Shown here in pieces: positions 39,779 through 49,423 of a stretch of DNA of 64,000 nucleotides. This DNA comes from Nocardioides currus (GTDB lineage: Bacteria; Actinomycetota; Actinomycetes; Propionibacteriales; Nocardioidaceae). A program made the translations under genes and the position numbers. The notes below the pieces were generated by a model. That model saw only the letters and a list, made by a program, of their open reading frames with translations, was not told the DNA's origin and searched no databases. The stretch spans positions 62,427 to 126,426 of the forward strand of contig NZ_PYXZ01000013.1 of assembly GCF_003057875.1 (NCBI RefSeq). Reading direction: 5' to 3'. Within the stretch, counting starts at the first letter, position 1. Each line of letters opens with the position of its first letter.

Positions 39779-40756
39779 TCAGGGGCGCAGCAGGATCTTG
39801 CCGACGCGACCGGGCTCGAAGTTCGCCCGGGCGGCGTCGGCGATCTCGTCGAGGCCGTAGACCTTCTCGACCGGCAGGGTGAGGGAGCCGGACGAGATCC
39901 CGGCGACCAGCTCGCCGAGCAGCTCGCCGCGCTTCTCGCGGGACATGGCGGCGAAGACCTTGCTGCCCCAGAAGCCCTTGATGACGACCTGCTTGAAGAT
40001 CACGTCGCCCGAACCGATCTCCAGGGTGGGCGAGGCCATCGCCCCGAAGACCACGAGGACGCCGTCCTCGGCGAGCAGCGACACGACGTCGCCCGCGGCG
40101 CTGCCGCCGACCGAGTCGACGCCGGCCACGACCGGGGCGTCCCCGACGATCGCCTGCACGCGCTCGCGCCAGCCGTCGTCGTCGGTGGCGACGACGTTCT
40201 CGATGCCCTGCGCGCGCAGCTCCTCGACGCCGTCCGCGCGGCGCACGAGGCCGAGCACGTGGACGCCGCGGGCGGCGGCCAGCTGGGCGAGCAGGCGTCC
40301 GACCGCGCCGTTGGCGGCGTTCTGGACGAACCAGTCGCCCGCGGAGAGCTCGAGGAAGTCGAGCAGCGAGATCGCGCTGAAGGGCATCGACACGAGCTGC
40401 GACGCGGCCTCGTCGTCGATGTCGTCGGGGACCGGGATCACGCCGGCCGCCGGCGCGACGATGAGCTCGGCCCAGGCGCCGAAGCTGCCGCCGGTGGCGA
40501 CGCGCTGGCCGACCTCGAGGTGCTCGACGCCCTCACCGAGGGCCTCGACGACCCCGACGGCCTCGGTGCCGGCGCGGGCGGGCATCTCGGGCTTGAAGCC
40601 GTAGCTGCCGCGCACCGTCCAGAGGTCGTGGTTGTGGATGGGGGAGAGGAGCACGCGCACGAGCACCTGGCCCGGGCCGGGCTCCGGGTCGGGGACGTCC
40701 TGGACCGAGAGGACCTCGGCCGGGTCGCCGAACTGGGGCTGGACGAGTGCGCGCAT
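39779..40756 (-). CDS. Zinc-independent MDR-family oxidoreductase
   Basis: The 325-residue protein has the medium-chain dehydrogenase layout: SPIHNHDLWTVRGSYGFKPE, AGTEAVGVVEALGEGV, then the nucleotide fold WFVQNAANGAVGRLLAQLAA and VAGVDSVGG, and the end FEPGRVGKILLRP. Structural zinc Cys residues are absent, as in quinone oxidoreductase and enoyl reductase branches. NADPH-dependent reduction of an activated alkene is likely. It has an ATG with no near partner. Confidence 0.82.
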   Translation of the reverse strand: MRALVQPQFGDPAEVLSVQDVPDPEPGPGQVLVRVLLSPIHNHDLWTVRGSYGFKPEMPARAGTEAVGVVEALGEGVEHLEVGQRVATGGSFGAWAELIVAPAAGVIPVPDDIDDEAASQLVSMPFSAISLLDFLELSAGDWFVQNAANGAVGRLLAQLAAARGVHVLGLVRRADGVEELRAQGIENVVATDDDGWRERVQAIVGDAPVVAGVDSVGGSAAGDVVSLLAEDGVLVVFGAMASPTLEIGSGDVIFKQVVIKGFWGSKVFAAMSREKRGELLGELVAGISSGSLTLPVEKVYGLDEIADAARANFEPGRVGKILLRP

Positions 40757-40801
40757 GGGTGGTGCCTTCCATCGGGGTGGTTGCTCGGTCCTGGCTGGAA
40801 C

Positions 40802-40818
40802 GGTTCGCGAGGCGAACC
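40802..40818. terminator. Short hairpin after the atoE gene
   Basis: GGTTCGC-GAG-GCGAACC is a perfect seven-base stem with a three-base loop. It lies 50 bases downstream of the AtoE-type gene stop (minus) and upstream of the MDR gene; no T-run follows. Confidence 0.4.
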
Positions 40819-40867
40819 TATGCCTCGCGGTGCCGGGGTGAGCCCGACGTCACAGTGCCTCTCGCGG

Positions 40868-42295
40868 TCAGGGGGCGACCGGGGGCACGAACTCGAAGGT
40901 CGTGCCGAGCAGCCACAGGAGCAGCAGCACCACCGGCAGGTGGAAGACGAACTGCAGGAACGTGAACCCGACGAGGTCGCGGGCGCGCACCCCGAGCACC
41001 GCGAGCAGCGGGAGCATGAAGAACGGGTTGACCAGGTTGGGCAGCGCCTCGGCGGCGTTGTAGATCTGGACCGTCCAGCCGAGGTTCATCCCGACGTCCG
41101 TGGCCGACTGCATGACGTACGGCGCCTCGACCAGCCACTTCCCGCCGCCGGACGGCACCAGCAGCCCGAGCAGGGCGGTGTAGAGCGCGATCACGACCGC
41201 GAAGGCGCCGCTGTCCCCGACGCTGGTGAACAGGTCGGCCAGGTGCTCCGAGACCGTGGCCCCGCCGCGACCGGGGGCGCGGGTGAGGACGGCCGCCATG
41301 GCGGCGTACAGCGGGAACTGCACCAGGACGCCCGCTGTCGTGGGGACGGCCTTGGTCACCGCGTTGAGGAAGCCACGCGGCGTCCCGTGCAGCACCAGTC
41401 CGAGGATCAGGAAGACCATGAGGTAGCCGTTGAGGCTGCTGATGACGGTGAGGAACGGCAGGGTCGCGAACTGGTGCACCAGCCAGCCGAGGGTCAGCAG
41501 GCCGACCAGCGCCGGGAGGATCCGGGAGAACTCGAGCCACTCGCCGGGACGGGTCCGCTCGGCCGGCGGCTGCACCTCGTCGGACAGGTCGACGGCCATG
41601 TCCTCCGCGGTGCGGATCGCCGCACCCCGGGGGGCGGAGGCCCACGCCACGGCGACGCTCAGCACGATCAGGACCGCGGCCATCGTCAGCGACTGCCAGG
41701 TCAGGATCGTGGCGCCGAAGTCGAGCACCCCGGTGATGTCGAGCAGCTCGGGCGGCAGCGACTCGGGCGTGGCCTGCAGCTGCGCGGCGGACGAGGAGAG
41801 CCCGAGCGCCCAGACGGCGCCGAGGCCGAGGTAGGCGGCGGCGCCGAGGGCGCGGTAGTCGGTGCGCAGGTCGCTGCGCCGGGCGATCGCGCGGGCGAGC
41901 AGTCCGCTGAAGACCAGGCTGAGGCCCCAGTTGAGCATCGAGACCAGGCACGACAGCAGGGCGACGAACGCCACCGACCCGCGCGGTGTCGAGGGGAAGA
42001 GGGCGATGCGCTCGATGATCCGCGCGACCGGCGGTGAGGTCGCGACGACGTAGCCCGTCAGCACCACCATCGCCATCTGGAGGGTGAACTGGGCCAGGTC
42101 CCAGAAGCCGCCGCCGAAGGTCTCGACCACCGTCACCGGGCTGGACCCGTTGACCATCGCGGCGACCGAGACGATGACCACCCCGGCCAGGGCGAAGACG
42201 TAGGCGTCGGGGAACCACTTCTCCGTCCAGGCGGCGCTGCGCTGGGCGAGGCGGGCGAGGCCGCGCTCCTGTCCGGTGTCAGAGATCGTCGACAT
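40868..42295 (-). CDS. atoE: Short-chain fatty acid transporter (AtoE family)
   Basis: The 475-residue membrane protein has about 12 helices. It opens with WTEKWFPDAYVFALAGVVIV and has NWGLSLVFSGLLARAIARR and GSVAFVALLSCLVSMLNW, signatures of the AtoE/TIGR00366 short-chain fatty acid transporters. Acetoacetate, butyrate or branched acids are typical substrates. ATG at 42295. Its neighbour downstream is an MDR oxidoreductase and not a CoA transferase, so this copy is not in a classical ato operon. Confidence 0.85.
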   Translation of the reverse strand: MSTISDTGQERGLARLAQRSAAWTEKWFPDAYVFALAGVVIVSVAAMVNGSSPVTVVETFGGGFWDLAQFTLQMAMVVLTGYVVATSPPVARIIERIALFPSTPRGSVAFVALLSCLVSMLNWGLSLVFSGLLARAIARRSDLRTDYRALGAAAYLGLGAVWALGLSSSAAQLQATPESLPPELLDITGVLDFGATILTWQSLTMAAVLIVLSVAVAWASAPRGAAIRTAEDMAVDLSDEVQPPAERTRPGEWLEFSRILPALVGLLTLGWLVHQFATLPFLTVISSLNGYLMVFLILGLVLHGTPRGFLNAVTKAVPTTAGVLVQFPLYAAMAAVLTRAPGRGGATVSEHLADLFTSVGDSGAFAVVIALYTALLGLLVPSGGGKWLVEAPYVMQSATDVGMNLGWTVQIYNAAEALPNLVNPFFMLPLLAVLGVRARDLVGFTFLQFVFHLPVVLLLLWLLGTTFEFVPPVAP

Positions 42296-42348
42296 GATCC
42301 ACGAACGTATCGGACCCCGGCGCCTCCCGAGATGCAGGCGCTGACGAC

Positions 42349-42354
42349 TACCGT
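42349..42354 (+). promoter_or_regulatory. -10 box of a leaderless promoter
   Basis: TACCGT, then CGCCCC, then the ATG at 42361. The atoE start lies 66 bases away on the other strand. Confidence 0.45.
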
Positions 42355-42360
42355 CGCCCC

Positions 42361-42972
42361 ATGCCGGGGCACCAACGCATCTTCGTGGTCACCACCGCCG
42401 CGACCGACGCGGAGCTGACCCGCGCGCGGGCCGAGCTGGGACGGGACGCGCTGGTCCTCACCGCCCCGACCGCCGACGCCGAGCGGGTGGTGCGTTCCTT
42501 GGCGGCCACTCCCCGGGCCGAGGTGCTGCTGGCCCCCGTGAGCCACCCGGGGTTCGACCGCGGGCACCGGCTGGACGACCTGGTGCGCCGCCACGCCCTC
42601 GCCGACCGGTTCCGCGACGTCGTGGTGGTGGCCGACCCGGCGACGACCACCCTGCTGCTGCGGGTGCTCGCCCCCGATCAGCTGTCGGACGAGGGCGCGG
42701 TCACGAGGGTCGGCCTGGCCCGCGGGGACCGACCCGTCAACGCGCTGAGAGCAGTCCTCGGCGGCGGCGTCGTGGGCCTCGTGGCGAGCCTGCTGGAGCG
42801 GCAGCTGGAGATCCTGGCCCTGCCGGCCGTCGCTCTCGTGCTCGGGCTGGCTCTGCACCTGGTCCCGCGCTGGCGGCACGTGGGTCGCGAGCTCCTGCTC
42901 GTGGGGGCGGTCGCCACGGTGGCGGTCTTCCTGGCGGTCGCCGGGTCGGCCCGCTTCCCCGCCGGCTGGTGA
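42361..42972 (+). CDS. Unrecognised protein with two C-terminal membrane helices
   Basis: In the 203-residue product, a soluble Rossmann-like N-terminal domain (HQRIFVVTTAATDAELTRAR, RAEVLLAPVSHPGFDRGHRL, FRDVVVVADPATTTLLLRVL) is followed by two to three membrane helices (VVGLVASLLERQLEILALPA, VALVLGLALHLVP, LLVGAVATVAVFLAVAG). The soluble part looks like a nucleotide-binding or stress-type fold, but I can name no family. Leaderless start. Confidence 0.65.
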   Translation: MPGHQRIFVVTTAATDAELTRARAELGRDALVLTAPTADAERVVRSLAATPRAEVLLAPVSHPGFDRGHRLDDLVRRHALADRFRDVVVVADPATTTLLLRVLAPDQLSDEGAVTRVGLARGDRPVNALRAVLGGGVVGLVASLLERQLEILALPAVALVLGLALHLVPRWRHVGRELLLVGAVATVAVFLAVAGSARFPAGW

Positions 42973-42984
42973 GCCGGCCGTTCG

Positions 42985-43737
42985 TCAGAAGTGCTCGTAG
43001 TCGACCGGCTCGTCGCCCTTGACGGACGCGTGCACCGGCATCGCCGAGACGGCGTGCTCGAGGAGCCAGTAGATGGCGTAGCCGACCGCACCCAGGATGG
43101 TCGGCGGCAACACCCAGATCGCGGTGGCGGCGGCGGTCAGCCCGGCGCCGTACTGCCGACCCCAGAGCAGGGACGAGGGCAGGGGGGCCGCGGCGGCGAC
43201 GCCCACGAGGAGCCACTCCTGCGTGCACAGGGCGATCACGAAGGTGGACATCCCGACCGCCGCCGCGACGGACCAGAGCAGGAGGAGGCCGCGCAGGCGC
43301 GGGGACCGCCAACGGGTGCCGAAGGCGACGGCCGTCCACATCATCCAGCGGCGGACGAACCGGACCCCGAGCCCCTTGAGCATGAACCGGAAGAACCGGT
43401 CGGCGACGGCGTCCTCCACCCCGAGGTCGTTGGTCGGCCCGATCAGCCGGTCGTGCAGGAGGGCCGCCGGCGTGTGCACGTCGTAGGAGCTGACGAACCA
43501 GCGCAGCGCGGCGGGGACCGACGCGAGGTCGGTCAGCGGCGGGTCGCCCAGGTCGCTCGGCCGCAGCGTGCGGGCGCGGTCGGGGAGGTCGGCGACCCCT
43601 GTGTCGCCCGTGTAGGTCATCGACGACTCGAGCAGGAACGACTTGCGACCCACCTGCCGCAGCAGGATGGTCGCGGGCTCACCCGGACGATCGGGGTCCT
43701 CGAAGCAGCTGGCCCACGGCACCCTCGTCCCGATCAT
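42985..43737 (-). CDS. DUF1353-type protein with C-terminal membrane region
   Basis: The 250-residue protein contains the DUF1353 signature LTDLASVPAALRWFVSSYDV followed by HTPAALLHDRLIG, then a basic linker and about three membrane helices (GLLLLWSVAAAVGMSTFVIA, GVAAAAPLPSSLLWG, IWVLPPTILGAVGYAIYWLL). DUF1353 proteins are often phage-related small enzymes; this long membrane form is not of that kind. ATG 43737; no ribosome-binding site is seen. Converges with the previous gene at 12 bases. Confidence 0.7.
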   Translation of the reverse strand: MIGTRVPWASCFEDPDRPGEPATILLRQVGRKSFLLESSMTYTGDTGVADLPDRARTLRPSDLGDPPLTDLASVPAALRWFVSSYDVHTPAALLHDRLIGPTNDLGVEDAVADRFFRFMLKGLGVRFVRRWMMWTAVAFGTRWRSPRLRGLLLLWSVAAAVGMSTFVIALCTQEWLLVGVAAAAPLPSSLLWGRQYGAGLTAAATAIWVLPPTILGAVGYAIYWLLEHAVSAMPVHASVKGDEPVDYEHF

Positions 43738-43787
43738 GCCCACAGGGTGGCGTGGCACGCTCCGGCGGACAACCCCGCGGCGGGTCG

Positions 43788-46700
43788 TCACCGGAAGTCC
43801 CGGGACGAGGCGCGCGCCTGCAGCACCGCCCCTGCTCCCGGTGCGACCACGTCGATGCCCTCGACCCGGTCGGCGATCAGGTTGGTGACTCCCTCGTTGC
43901 GCTCGAGGCGCCCACGGATCACCACGGCGATCCGGTTGCGGGCCGCCTGCCGGTGCACCTTCATCACGCCGACCGAGCAGACGACGTTGAGCATGCCCGT
44001 CTCGTCCTCCAGGTTGAGGAAGGTGACGCCCATCGCGGTCCCGGGTCGCTGGCGGTGGGTGATGAGCCCGCCGACGTGGACCCGGCGGCCGGACTCGGTC
44101 CCCTCCAGCTCGGCGACGGAGCGGATGCCGGCGCGCCGCAGGTCCTCGCGCAGGTGGTCGATCGGGTGTCGTTCGGGCGAGACCCCGGTGGCCCACAGGT
44201 CGGCCAGGGTCACCTCCTCCTCGCTCATGCCCGGGAGCATCGGGGCCGCCGGAGCCGGAGTGGTGCCCGGGACGTGTTCCGCTCCCTCCGCGAAGCCGGC
44301 CGCCCACAGTGCCTCGCGGCGGTCCATGCCCCAGGCGTCGAAGGCGCCGGCCGTCGCGAGCGCCTCGAGCTGGGCCGAGGTCAGGTCGGCGCGCCGGGAC
44401 AGGTCGGTGACCCCGGTGAAGGGGGTCTCGTCGCGCGCGGCGACGATCCGCCGCGCCACCTCCAGGCCGATGCCGCGCACCGAGTCGAGCCCGAGCCGGA
44501 CGGCGAGGTAGTGGTCGCGCCGGTGCGCCGGGACCGGGTCGGGCGTCCCGCCGATCCACTCGGTGCGCTCGAACCTCGGTCGGCAGCACTCGTCCGGACC
44601 GGTGGCGGCGACGGGCCCGACGACCACCGGCTCGAGCTCGGCCTGCGCCGCGGATCGGGCGACGTCGGGGCGGCGCACGTCGACGCCGTGGCGCCGCGCG
44701 TCGCCGACCAGCGACTGCGGGGAGTAGAAGCCCATCGGCTGGTTGCGCAGCAGACCGGCCAGGAACGCAGCGGGGTAGTGGAGCTTGAACCAGGACGAGG
44801 CGTAGACCAGCAGGGCGAAGGAGAGGGCGTGCGACTCGGCGAAGCCGAAGTTGGCGAAGGACAGGATCTTGACGTAGATCGAGTCGGCGAGGTCGCCCGT
44901 GATCCCGCGCTTCTCCATGCCGGCGTAGAGCTTCTGCTTGACCGACTCGATGCGCTCGACCCCGCGCTTGGACCCCATGGCGCGTCGCAGCAGGTCGGCG
45001 TCGTCGCGGCTGCAGTCGCCCAGCGTGACGGCCATCGCCATCAGCTGCTCCTGGAACAGCGGCACCCCCTTGGTGCGCTCGAGCACCGGCACCAGCTCGG
45101 GGTGGTCGTAGGTGACCGCCTCCTGGCCGGTGGCACGGCGGACGTAGGGGTGCACGGCCCCGCCCTGGATCGGGCCGGGTCGGATCAGCGCGATCTCGAT
45201 GGCGAGGTCGTAGAACTCGCGGGGCCGCAGCCGCGGCAGCGTGCCGATCTGCGCGCGGCTCTCGACCTGGAACACCCCGATCGAGTCGGCGCGGCACAGC
45301 ATGTCGTAGACCGCCGGCTCCTCCTTCGGCATCGACGCGAGGTCCCACTCCTCGCCCAGGTGGTCGGCGACGAGCCGCATCATCTGGTCGAGGGCGCCGA
45401 GCATGCCCAGGCCGAGCAGGTCGAACTTGACCAGTCCCATCGTCTCGCAGGCGTCCTTGTCCCACTGCAGGACGGTGCGCTTGTCCATCCGAGCCCGCTC
45501 GATCGGGCAGACCTCGCCGATCGGCCGCTCGGTCAGCACCATCCCGCCCGAGTGGATGCCGAGGTGGCGGGGTGCGCCCATCAGCTCCTCGGCCAGGGCC
45601 ACCACCGGTGCGGGGACGTCGTGGGCGGTCGGGTCGCCCTGGTCGCCGGCCACCACGGACTTCCACCCGTCGATCTGCTTCGACCAGGCGTCCTGCTGGC
45701 CGGGGGAGAAGCCCAGCGCCTTGGCGGCGTCGCGGACCGCCATCCGCGGCCGGTAGGTGATGACGTTGGCGACCTGTGCGGCGTTGCGCCGGCCGTAGGT
45801 GTCGTAGACCCACTGGATGACCTCCTCGCGGCGGTCGGAGTCGAAGTCGACGTCGATGTCGGGCTCCTCGTCGCGGTGGGCGGAGATGAACCGCTCGAAG
45901 GGCAGCTGGTAGAAGACCGCGTCGACGGCGGTGATGCCCAGGGCGTAGCAGACGGCCGAGCTGGCGGCGGATCCTCGGCCCTGGCACAGGATCCTGCGTC
46001 CGCGGGCGAAGGCGACGATGTCGTGGACGATGACGAAGTAGCCGGCGAAGTCCTTCTCGGCGATGACGCGCAGCTCGTGCTCGAGGCGCTCGCGCGCCTC
46101 CGCCTCGTGGGGGACCCCGGCGTACCTCTCCGCAAACCCACGCTCCGCGAGCACCCGCAGCCAGGAGTCGGCCGTGTGGCCCTCGGGGATCTGTCGCTTC
46201 GGCAGCGCCGGGGATGCCTTGCGCAGGTCGAAGGCCAGCTCGTCGGCGAGGGTGACGCTGCGCTCGACGGCGCCCGGGTGGGCCGCGAGGGCCGCGCTCA
46301 CCTCGGCACCGCTGCGCAGGTGGGCCGAGCCGGAGAGGTCGAGCCAGCCGTCGAGGTCGGCCAGGCTGCGCCGGGCGCGCACCGCCGCCATGGCCGAGGC
46401 CAGGCGGTGCCGTTGCGGGGTGGCGTGGTGCACGTTGCCGGCAGCCATGACGTCGAGGCCGTGCACGCCGGCGAGGCGGGCGAGGGCGGCGTTGGTCGGG
46501 TCGGCGCCCGGGCGCGGCGACAGCTCGACGAGGACGTCGTCGATGCCGAACAGCGACGTCAGCTCGTCGAGGGCCTCGCTCGCCGCGGGGACTCCTCCGG
46601 AGGCCAGTGCCTGCTGGACGGCGCCCTTGCGGCACCCCGTCAGCACGACCCAGTGCCCGCGCCCGCGCTCGCCGAGCTCGGCGAGGTCGTACGCGGGGCG

Positions 46701-47183
46701 CCCCTTCTCGTCCCCGCGCAGGTGGGCGTCGGTCATCGCGGCGGCGAGGCGGTGATAGCCCTCGACCCCGCGGGCCAGCACCAGCAGGTGGCTGCCCTCC
46801 GGGTCGGGCACGCCGTTCTGCGGCGCGGTCAGTCCGAGGGACAGCTCGGCGCCGAAGACGGTGGGCAGGTCGTACGCCGCCGCTGCCTCTGCCACCATCG
46901 GCGCGGCGTAGAAGCCGTCGTGGTCGGTCACCGCCAGCGCGTGCAGGCCGAGGCGCACCGCCTCCTCGACCAGCTCGGCGGGCGAGCTGGCGCCGTCGAG
47001 GAAGCTGAAGTGGCTGTGGCAGTGGAGCTCGGCGTACGGCGTGACGGAGGTCGGCCGCTGGATCGCGGCCGCCTCCGTGGCGGCGCGCCTGCGCCGGGAC
47101 ACGGGGGCGTCGTCCGCTCCGGGCAGGCCGCTCAGCCGCCGCTCGAGCTCCTTCCAGTGCATGGCCGGGTTGTTCCAGCCCAT
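43788..47183 (-). CDS. dnaE2: Error-prone DNA polymerase III alpha subunit (DnaE2)
   Basis: The 1131-residue translesion polymerase has the N-terminal PHP domain (PYAELHCHSHFSFLDGASSP, ALAVTDHDGFYAAP), and the palm with EEPDIDVDFDSDRREEVIQW, which carries the catalytic Asp residues. MGSKRGVERIESVKQKLYAG and ADSIYVKILSFANFGFAESH follow, then OB-fold RVHVGGLITHRQRPGTAMGV. As DnaE2, not DnaE1, it copies damaged DNA with ImuA and ImuB. The start is the ATG at 47183, overlapping the imuB stop as TGATG. LexA control comes from the box at 49424. Confidence 0.93.
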   Translation of the reverse strand: MGWNNPAMHWKELERRLSGLPGADDAPVSRRRRAATEAAAIQRPTSVTPYAELHCHSHFSFLDGASSPAELVEEAVRLGLHALAVTDHDGFYAAPMVAEAAAAYDLPTVFGAELSLGLTAPQNGVPDPEGSHLLVLARGVEGYHRLAAAMTDAHLRGDEKGRPAYDLAELGERGRGHWVVLTGCRKGAVQQALASGGVPAASEALDELTSLFGIDDVLVELSPRPGADPTNAALARLAGVHGLDVMAAGNVHHATPQRHRLASAMAAVRARRSLADLDGWLDLSGSAHLRSGAEVSAALAAHPGAVERSVTLADELAFDLRKASPALPKRQIPEGHTADSWLRVLAERGFAERYAGVPHEAEARERLEHELRVIAEKDFAGYFVIVHDIVAFARGRRILCQGRGSAASSAVCYALGITAVDAVFYQLPFERFISAHRDEEPDIDVDFDSDRREEVIQWVYDTYGRRNAAQVANVITYRPRMAVRDAAKALGFSPGQQDAWSKQIDGWKSVVAGDQGDPTAHDVPAPVVALAEELMGAPRHLGIHSGGMVLTERPIGEVCPIERARMDKRTVLQWDKDACETMGLVKFDLLGLGMLGALDQMMRLVADHLGEEWDLASMPKEEPAVYDMLCRADSIGVFQVESRAQIGTLPRLRPREFYDLAIEIALIRPGPIQGGAVHPYVRRATGQEAVTYDHPELVPVLERTKGVPLFQEQLMAMAVTLGDCSRDDADLLRRAMGSKRGVERIESVKQKLYAGMEKRGITGDLADSIYVKILSFANFGFAESHALSFALLVYASSWFKLHYPAAFLAGLLRNQPMGFYSPQSLVGDARRHGVDVRRPDVARSAAQAELEPVVVGPVAATGPDECCRPRFERTEWIGGTPDPVPAHRRDHYLAVRLGLDSVRGIGLEVARRIVAARDETPFTGVTDLSRRADLTSAQLEALATAGAFDAWGMDRREALWAAGFAEGAEHVPGTTPAPAAPMLPGMSEEEVTLADLWATGVSPERHPIDHLREDLRRAGIRSVAELEGTESGRRVHVGGLITHRQRPGTAMGVTFLNLEDETGMLNVVCSVGVMKVHRQAARNRIAVVIRGRLERNEGVTNLIADRVEGIDVVAPGAGAVLQARASSRDFR

Positions 47184-48751
47184 CAGTCGTAGCCCGCTTC
47201 CAGCGACCAGCCCTCGGGGGCGCGCACCAGCAGCCAGGCGCGACCGTCGGCGCCCACGACCTGGAAGCGGGCACTCGGTCCGGTCCCGCCGGACCACCAG
47301 CCCTCGTCCGTCGGCCACGGCCCCGCCCAGGCGGTCACGGGCTGCCAGGGGAGCATGCCGTCACCGACGCGGAAACGCCGCGGCACGCCGCTGACCACAC
47401 CACGGTCGGTGACGCACACCTCGCGGCCGGCGTCGTCGACGACCTCCGCGACCGGGGGCGTGGCGAAGACCCGGACGGGCGCCGGCCCGGGGACGCGGCC
47501 GGGCCAGGGCCGGTCGACCGGGCGCAGGTCGACCGCACGCTCGCCCCAGGGCACCAGCGACTGCCTCGCCGAGGGGGTGCGCCCACCCTGGAGGGCAGGC
47601 CGCAGCACCGCCTCGAAGCCGACCATCCCCTGCACGCGTGCGACGCCGCGCTCGACGAGGTCGTCGGAGGCCGAGCCCCACAACGCCTCGCCGTGGGCGG
47701 CGGCCGGCTCGACCACCTCGGGAACGAACCGGATCCGGTCGATCGGGGCGCGGACCTCACCGGAGGCCTTGCGACCGCGCAGCGACCCCCCGACGTCGGC
47801 GCCCTGCAGCTGCCAGTGGACCCGGTCGACCAGGTCGCGGGCGCCGAAGTGGCGCGGGTGCAGCCAGGTGCGCGACGAGCACACGACGCCCTCGGACTCT
47901 GCCTCGACCCGCACCCCGGTCGCGACGAGCTGGTGGTGGGCCAGCTGCGCGACGAACCGCTCCGCCGTGGTGCGGACGCTGAAGGTGATCGCCTCGACGG
48001 AGTCGAGCGGCGGCTCGAAGACCGCGTCGGCGTCGAGCTCGGGCGGCGGGGTGCGTGCCGCGAACAGTGCGGTGTCCTCGCCCCGTGCGCGTCGGCGCAC
48101 GGCCGCGCCGTAGGCACCGAGGCGGTGCTCGACCGCCTCGCCGGGGAGGTCGGCGAGGTCGCCGAGGGTGCGCAGCCCGAGGCGCTGCAGCAGGCTGACC
48201 AGCTCGCGCCCGCGGGGTCCGTCGTCCTGGAGCACGTGGACGGGCAGCCCGCTGAGGAAGGAGGCGGACCCGCCCTCGGGCACCACGGTCCAGGCCTGCA
48301 CGTCGGCCGTGCGGGCGGCCTGCTCCGCCGTGAAGAGGTCGTCGGCGATCCCGACGCGCACGTCCCACACACCGACCTCGACCAGCGCCTGGCACACCGT
48401 CGCGGCGGCGGCCGGCTCCGTGCCGTACCAGCTGCCGGGCGCCCGGACGGCCAGCAGCCCGGGACGCAGCGCGGCCACCCCCGGACGCAGGTCCTCGACG
48501 GTGGCGAGGACGGGCTCGAAGGCCCGGGCGTCGCGATCGGGGTTGGCGGGCAGCAGCAGCAGCTCGGGGCACCGGGCCTGGGCGTCGCGTCGACGCTGTC
48601 CGCGACGCACCCCCTCGGACCACGCCGGACCGTTGCAGACCTCGACGGCGTTGGCGGACAGGACCGCCGCGGCGGCGCGGGGGGACCGATCGGCCTCGTC
48701 GAGCGCGGCGACCACCGACCAGTCGGGGCACCACACCACCATCACCCTCAT
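47183..48751 (-). CDS. imuB: ImuB: Y-family polymerase-like accessory of DnaE2
   Basis: The 522-residue protein has the Y-family fold (MVVWCPDWSVVAALDEADRS, VRVGIADDLFTAEQAAR, RLGLRTLGDLADLPGEAVEH), but the catalytic acidic residues are missing: the DxDxF site reads CPDWSV. It therefore acts as a hub that links DnaE2 to the sliding clamp. A clamp-binding motif is probably RQSLVPWG. The stop overlaps the dnaE2 start and the start overlaps the imuA stop as ATGA. Confidence 0.9.
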   Translation of the reverse strand: MRVMVVWCPDWSVVAALDEADRSPRAAAAVLSANAVEVCNGPAWSEGVRRGQRRRDAQARCPELLLLPANPDRDARAFEPVLATVEDLRPGVAALRPGLLAVRAPGSWYGTEPAAAATVCQALVEVGVWDVRVGIADDLFTAEQAARTADVQAWTVVPEGGSASFLSGLPVHVLQDDGPRGRELVSLLQRLGLRTLGDLADLPGEAVEHRLGAYGAAVRRRARGEDTALFAARTPPPELDADAVFEPPLDSVEAITFSVRTTAERFVAQLAHHQLVATGVRVEAESEGVVCSSRTWLHPRHFGARDLVDRVHWQLQGADVGGSLRGRKASGEVRAPIDRIRFVPEVVEPAAAHGEALWGSASDDLVERGVARVQGMVGFEAVLRPALQGGRTPSARQSLVPWGERAVDLRPVDRPWPGRVPGPAPVRVFATPPVAEVVDDAGREVCVTDRGVVSGVPRRFRVGDGMLPWQPVTAWAGPWPTDEGWWSGGTGPSARFQVVGADGRAWLLVRAPEGWSLEAGYD

Positions 48752-49413
48752 CCCGAGGCCGCGCGGATCTCGGCGAGGGGACGATCGACCCGCTGCGCGC
48801 CCGGCCAGGTGAGGTCTGCTCGCTGGGGCGGTCGCGCCCCGCGGCGTACGACGACGCGTGCCCGCCGCTCCAGCAGCCGGCCGGTCCCGGACCCCGGCCC
48901 GCTCCACGTGGACTGCTCGACGCTGACCCGGGCCTCGACCCGCGGCCAGTCCCCGTGGACGACGAGGACCGCCGACCTCGTGCGCAGCCGGGAGTCGAGG
49001 ACGCCGGCGGTGCGCTCGTCGACCGAGGCGGGCGGTCGGAGCACCACCACGCGGAGCACGTCGACCAGCGCGGCCGTCACCTCCAGCCAGTGCTCGCCCG
49101 GGTCGGGCACGAGGACGGTGCGCGACAGCTCGATCCCGAGCTCGGCGGCGGCCTCGACGCCGAAGTCGGGGCAGCCCGCGAACCCCACCCACTCGCCCGC
49201 CCGAGAAGCACCCGCGGCCAGCGCCAGCGCCAGCGACGCGGAGTCGACGGCGTAGGTCGAGCCCGCGTGCAGGGGCACCAGGTCGACCAGCCCCGGCAGC
49301 GTCGGGACCGGCTGTGCGGCAGGCTTGCGCTCCATCGCGGCCATCCGCTCGCGCAGCTGCTCGACGACCGGACGGCCCGGATCGAGCGCGACGGCGGAGC
49401 GGGAGGACGACAT
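48748..49413 (-). CDS. imuA: ImuA-type accessory of the DnaE2/ImuB complex (RecA-like)
   Basis: The 221-residue protein is the short actinobacterial ImuA' type: LRERMAAMERKPAAQPVPTL, DSASLALALAAGASRAGEWV, GFAGCPDFGVEAAAELGI, RTVLVPDPGEHWLEVTAALV and VVLRPPASVDERTAGVLDSR. It resembles RecA/SulA but has no complete Walker A. It is the first gene of the cassette. The ATG at 49413 lies 10 bases downstream of the LexA box; an in-frame GTG at 49431 lies inside the box and was rejected. Confidence 0.88.
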   Translation of the reverse strand: MSSSRSAVALDPGRPVVEQLRERMAAMERKPAAQPVPTLPGLVDLVPLHAGSTYAVDSASLALALAAGASRAGEWVGFAGCPDFGVEAAAELGIELSRTVLVPDPGEHWLEVTAALVDVLRVVVLRPPASVDERTAGVLDSRLRTRSAVLVVHGDWPRVEARVSVEQSTWSGPGSGTGRLLERRARVVVRRGARPPQRADLTWPGAQRVDRPLAEIRAASG

Positions 49414-49423
49414 CCACCCATCA

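Noticed and set aside
43752..47192. 1146-aa open frame antisense to dnaE2
   Set aside because: No recognisable domain and biased composition; the minus frame is DnaE2.
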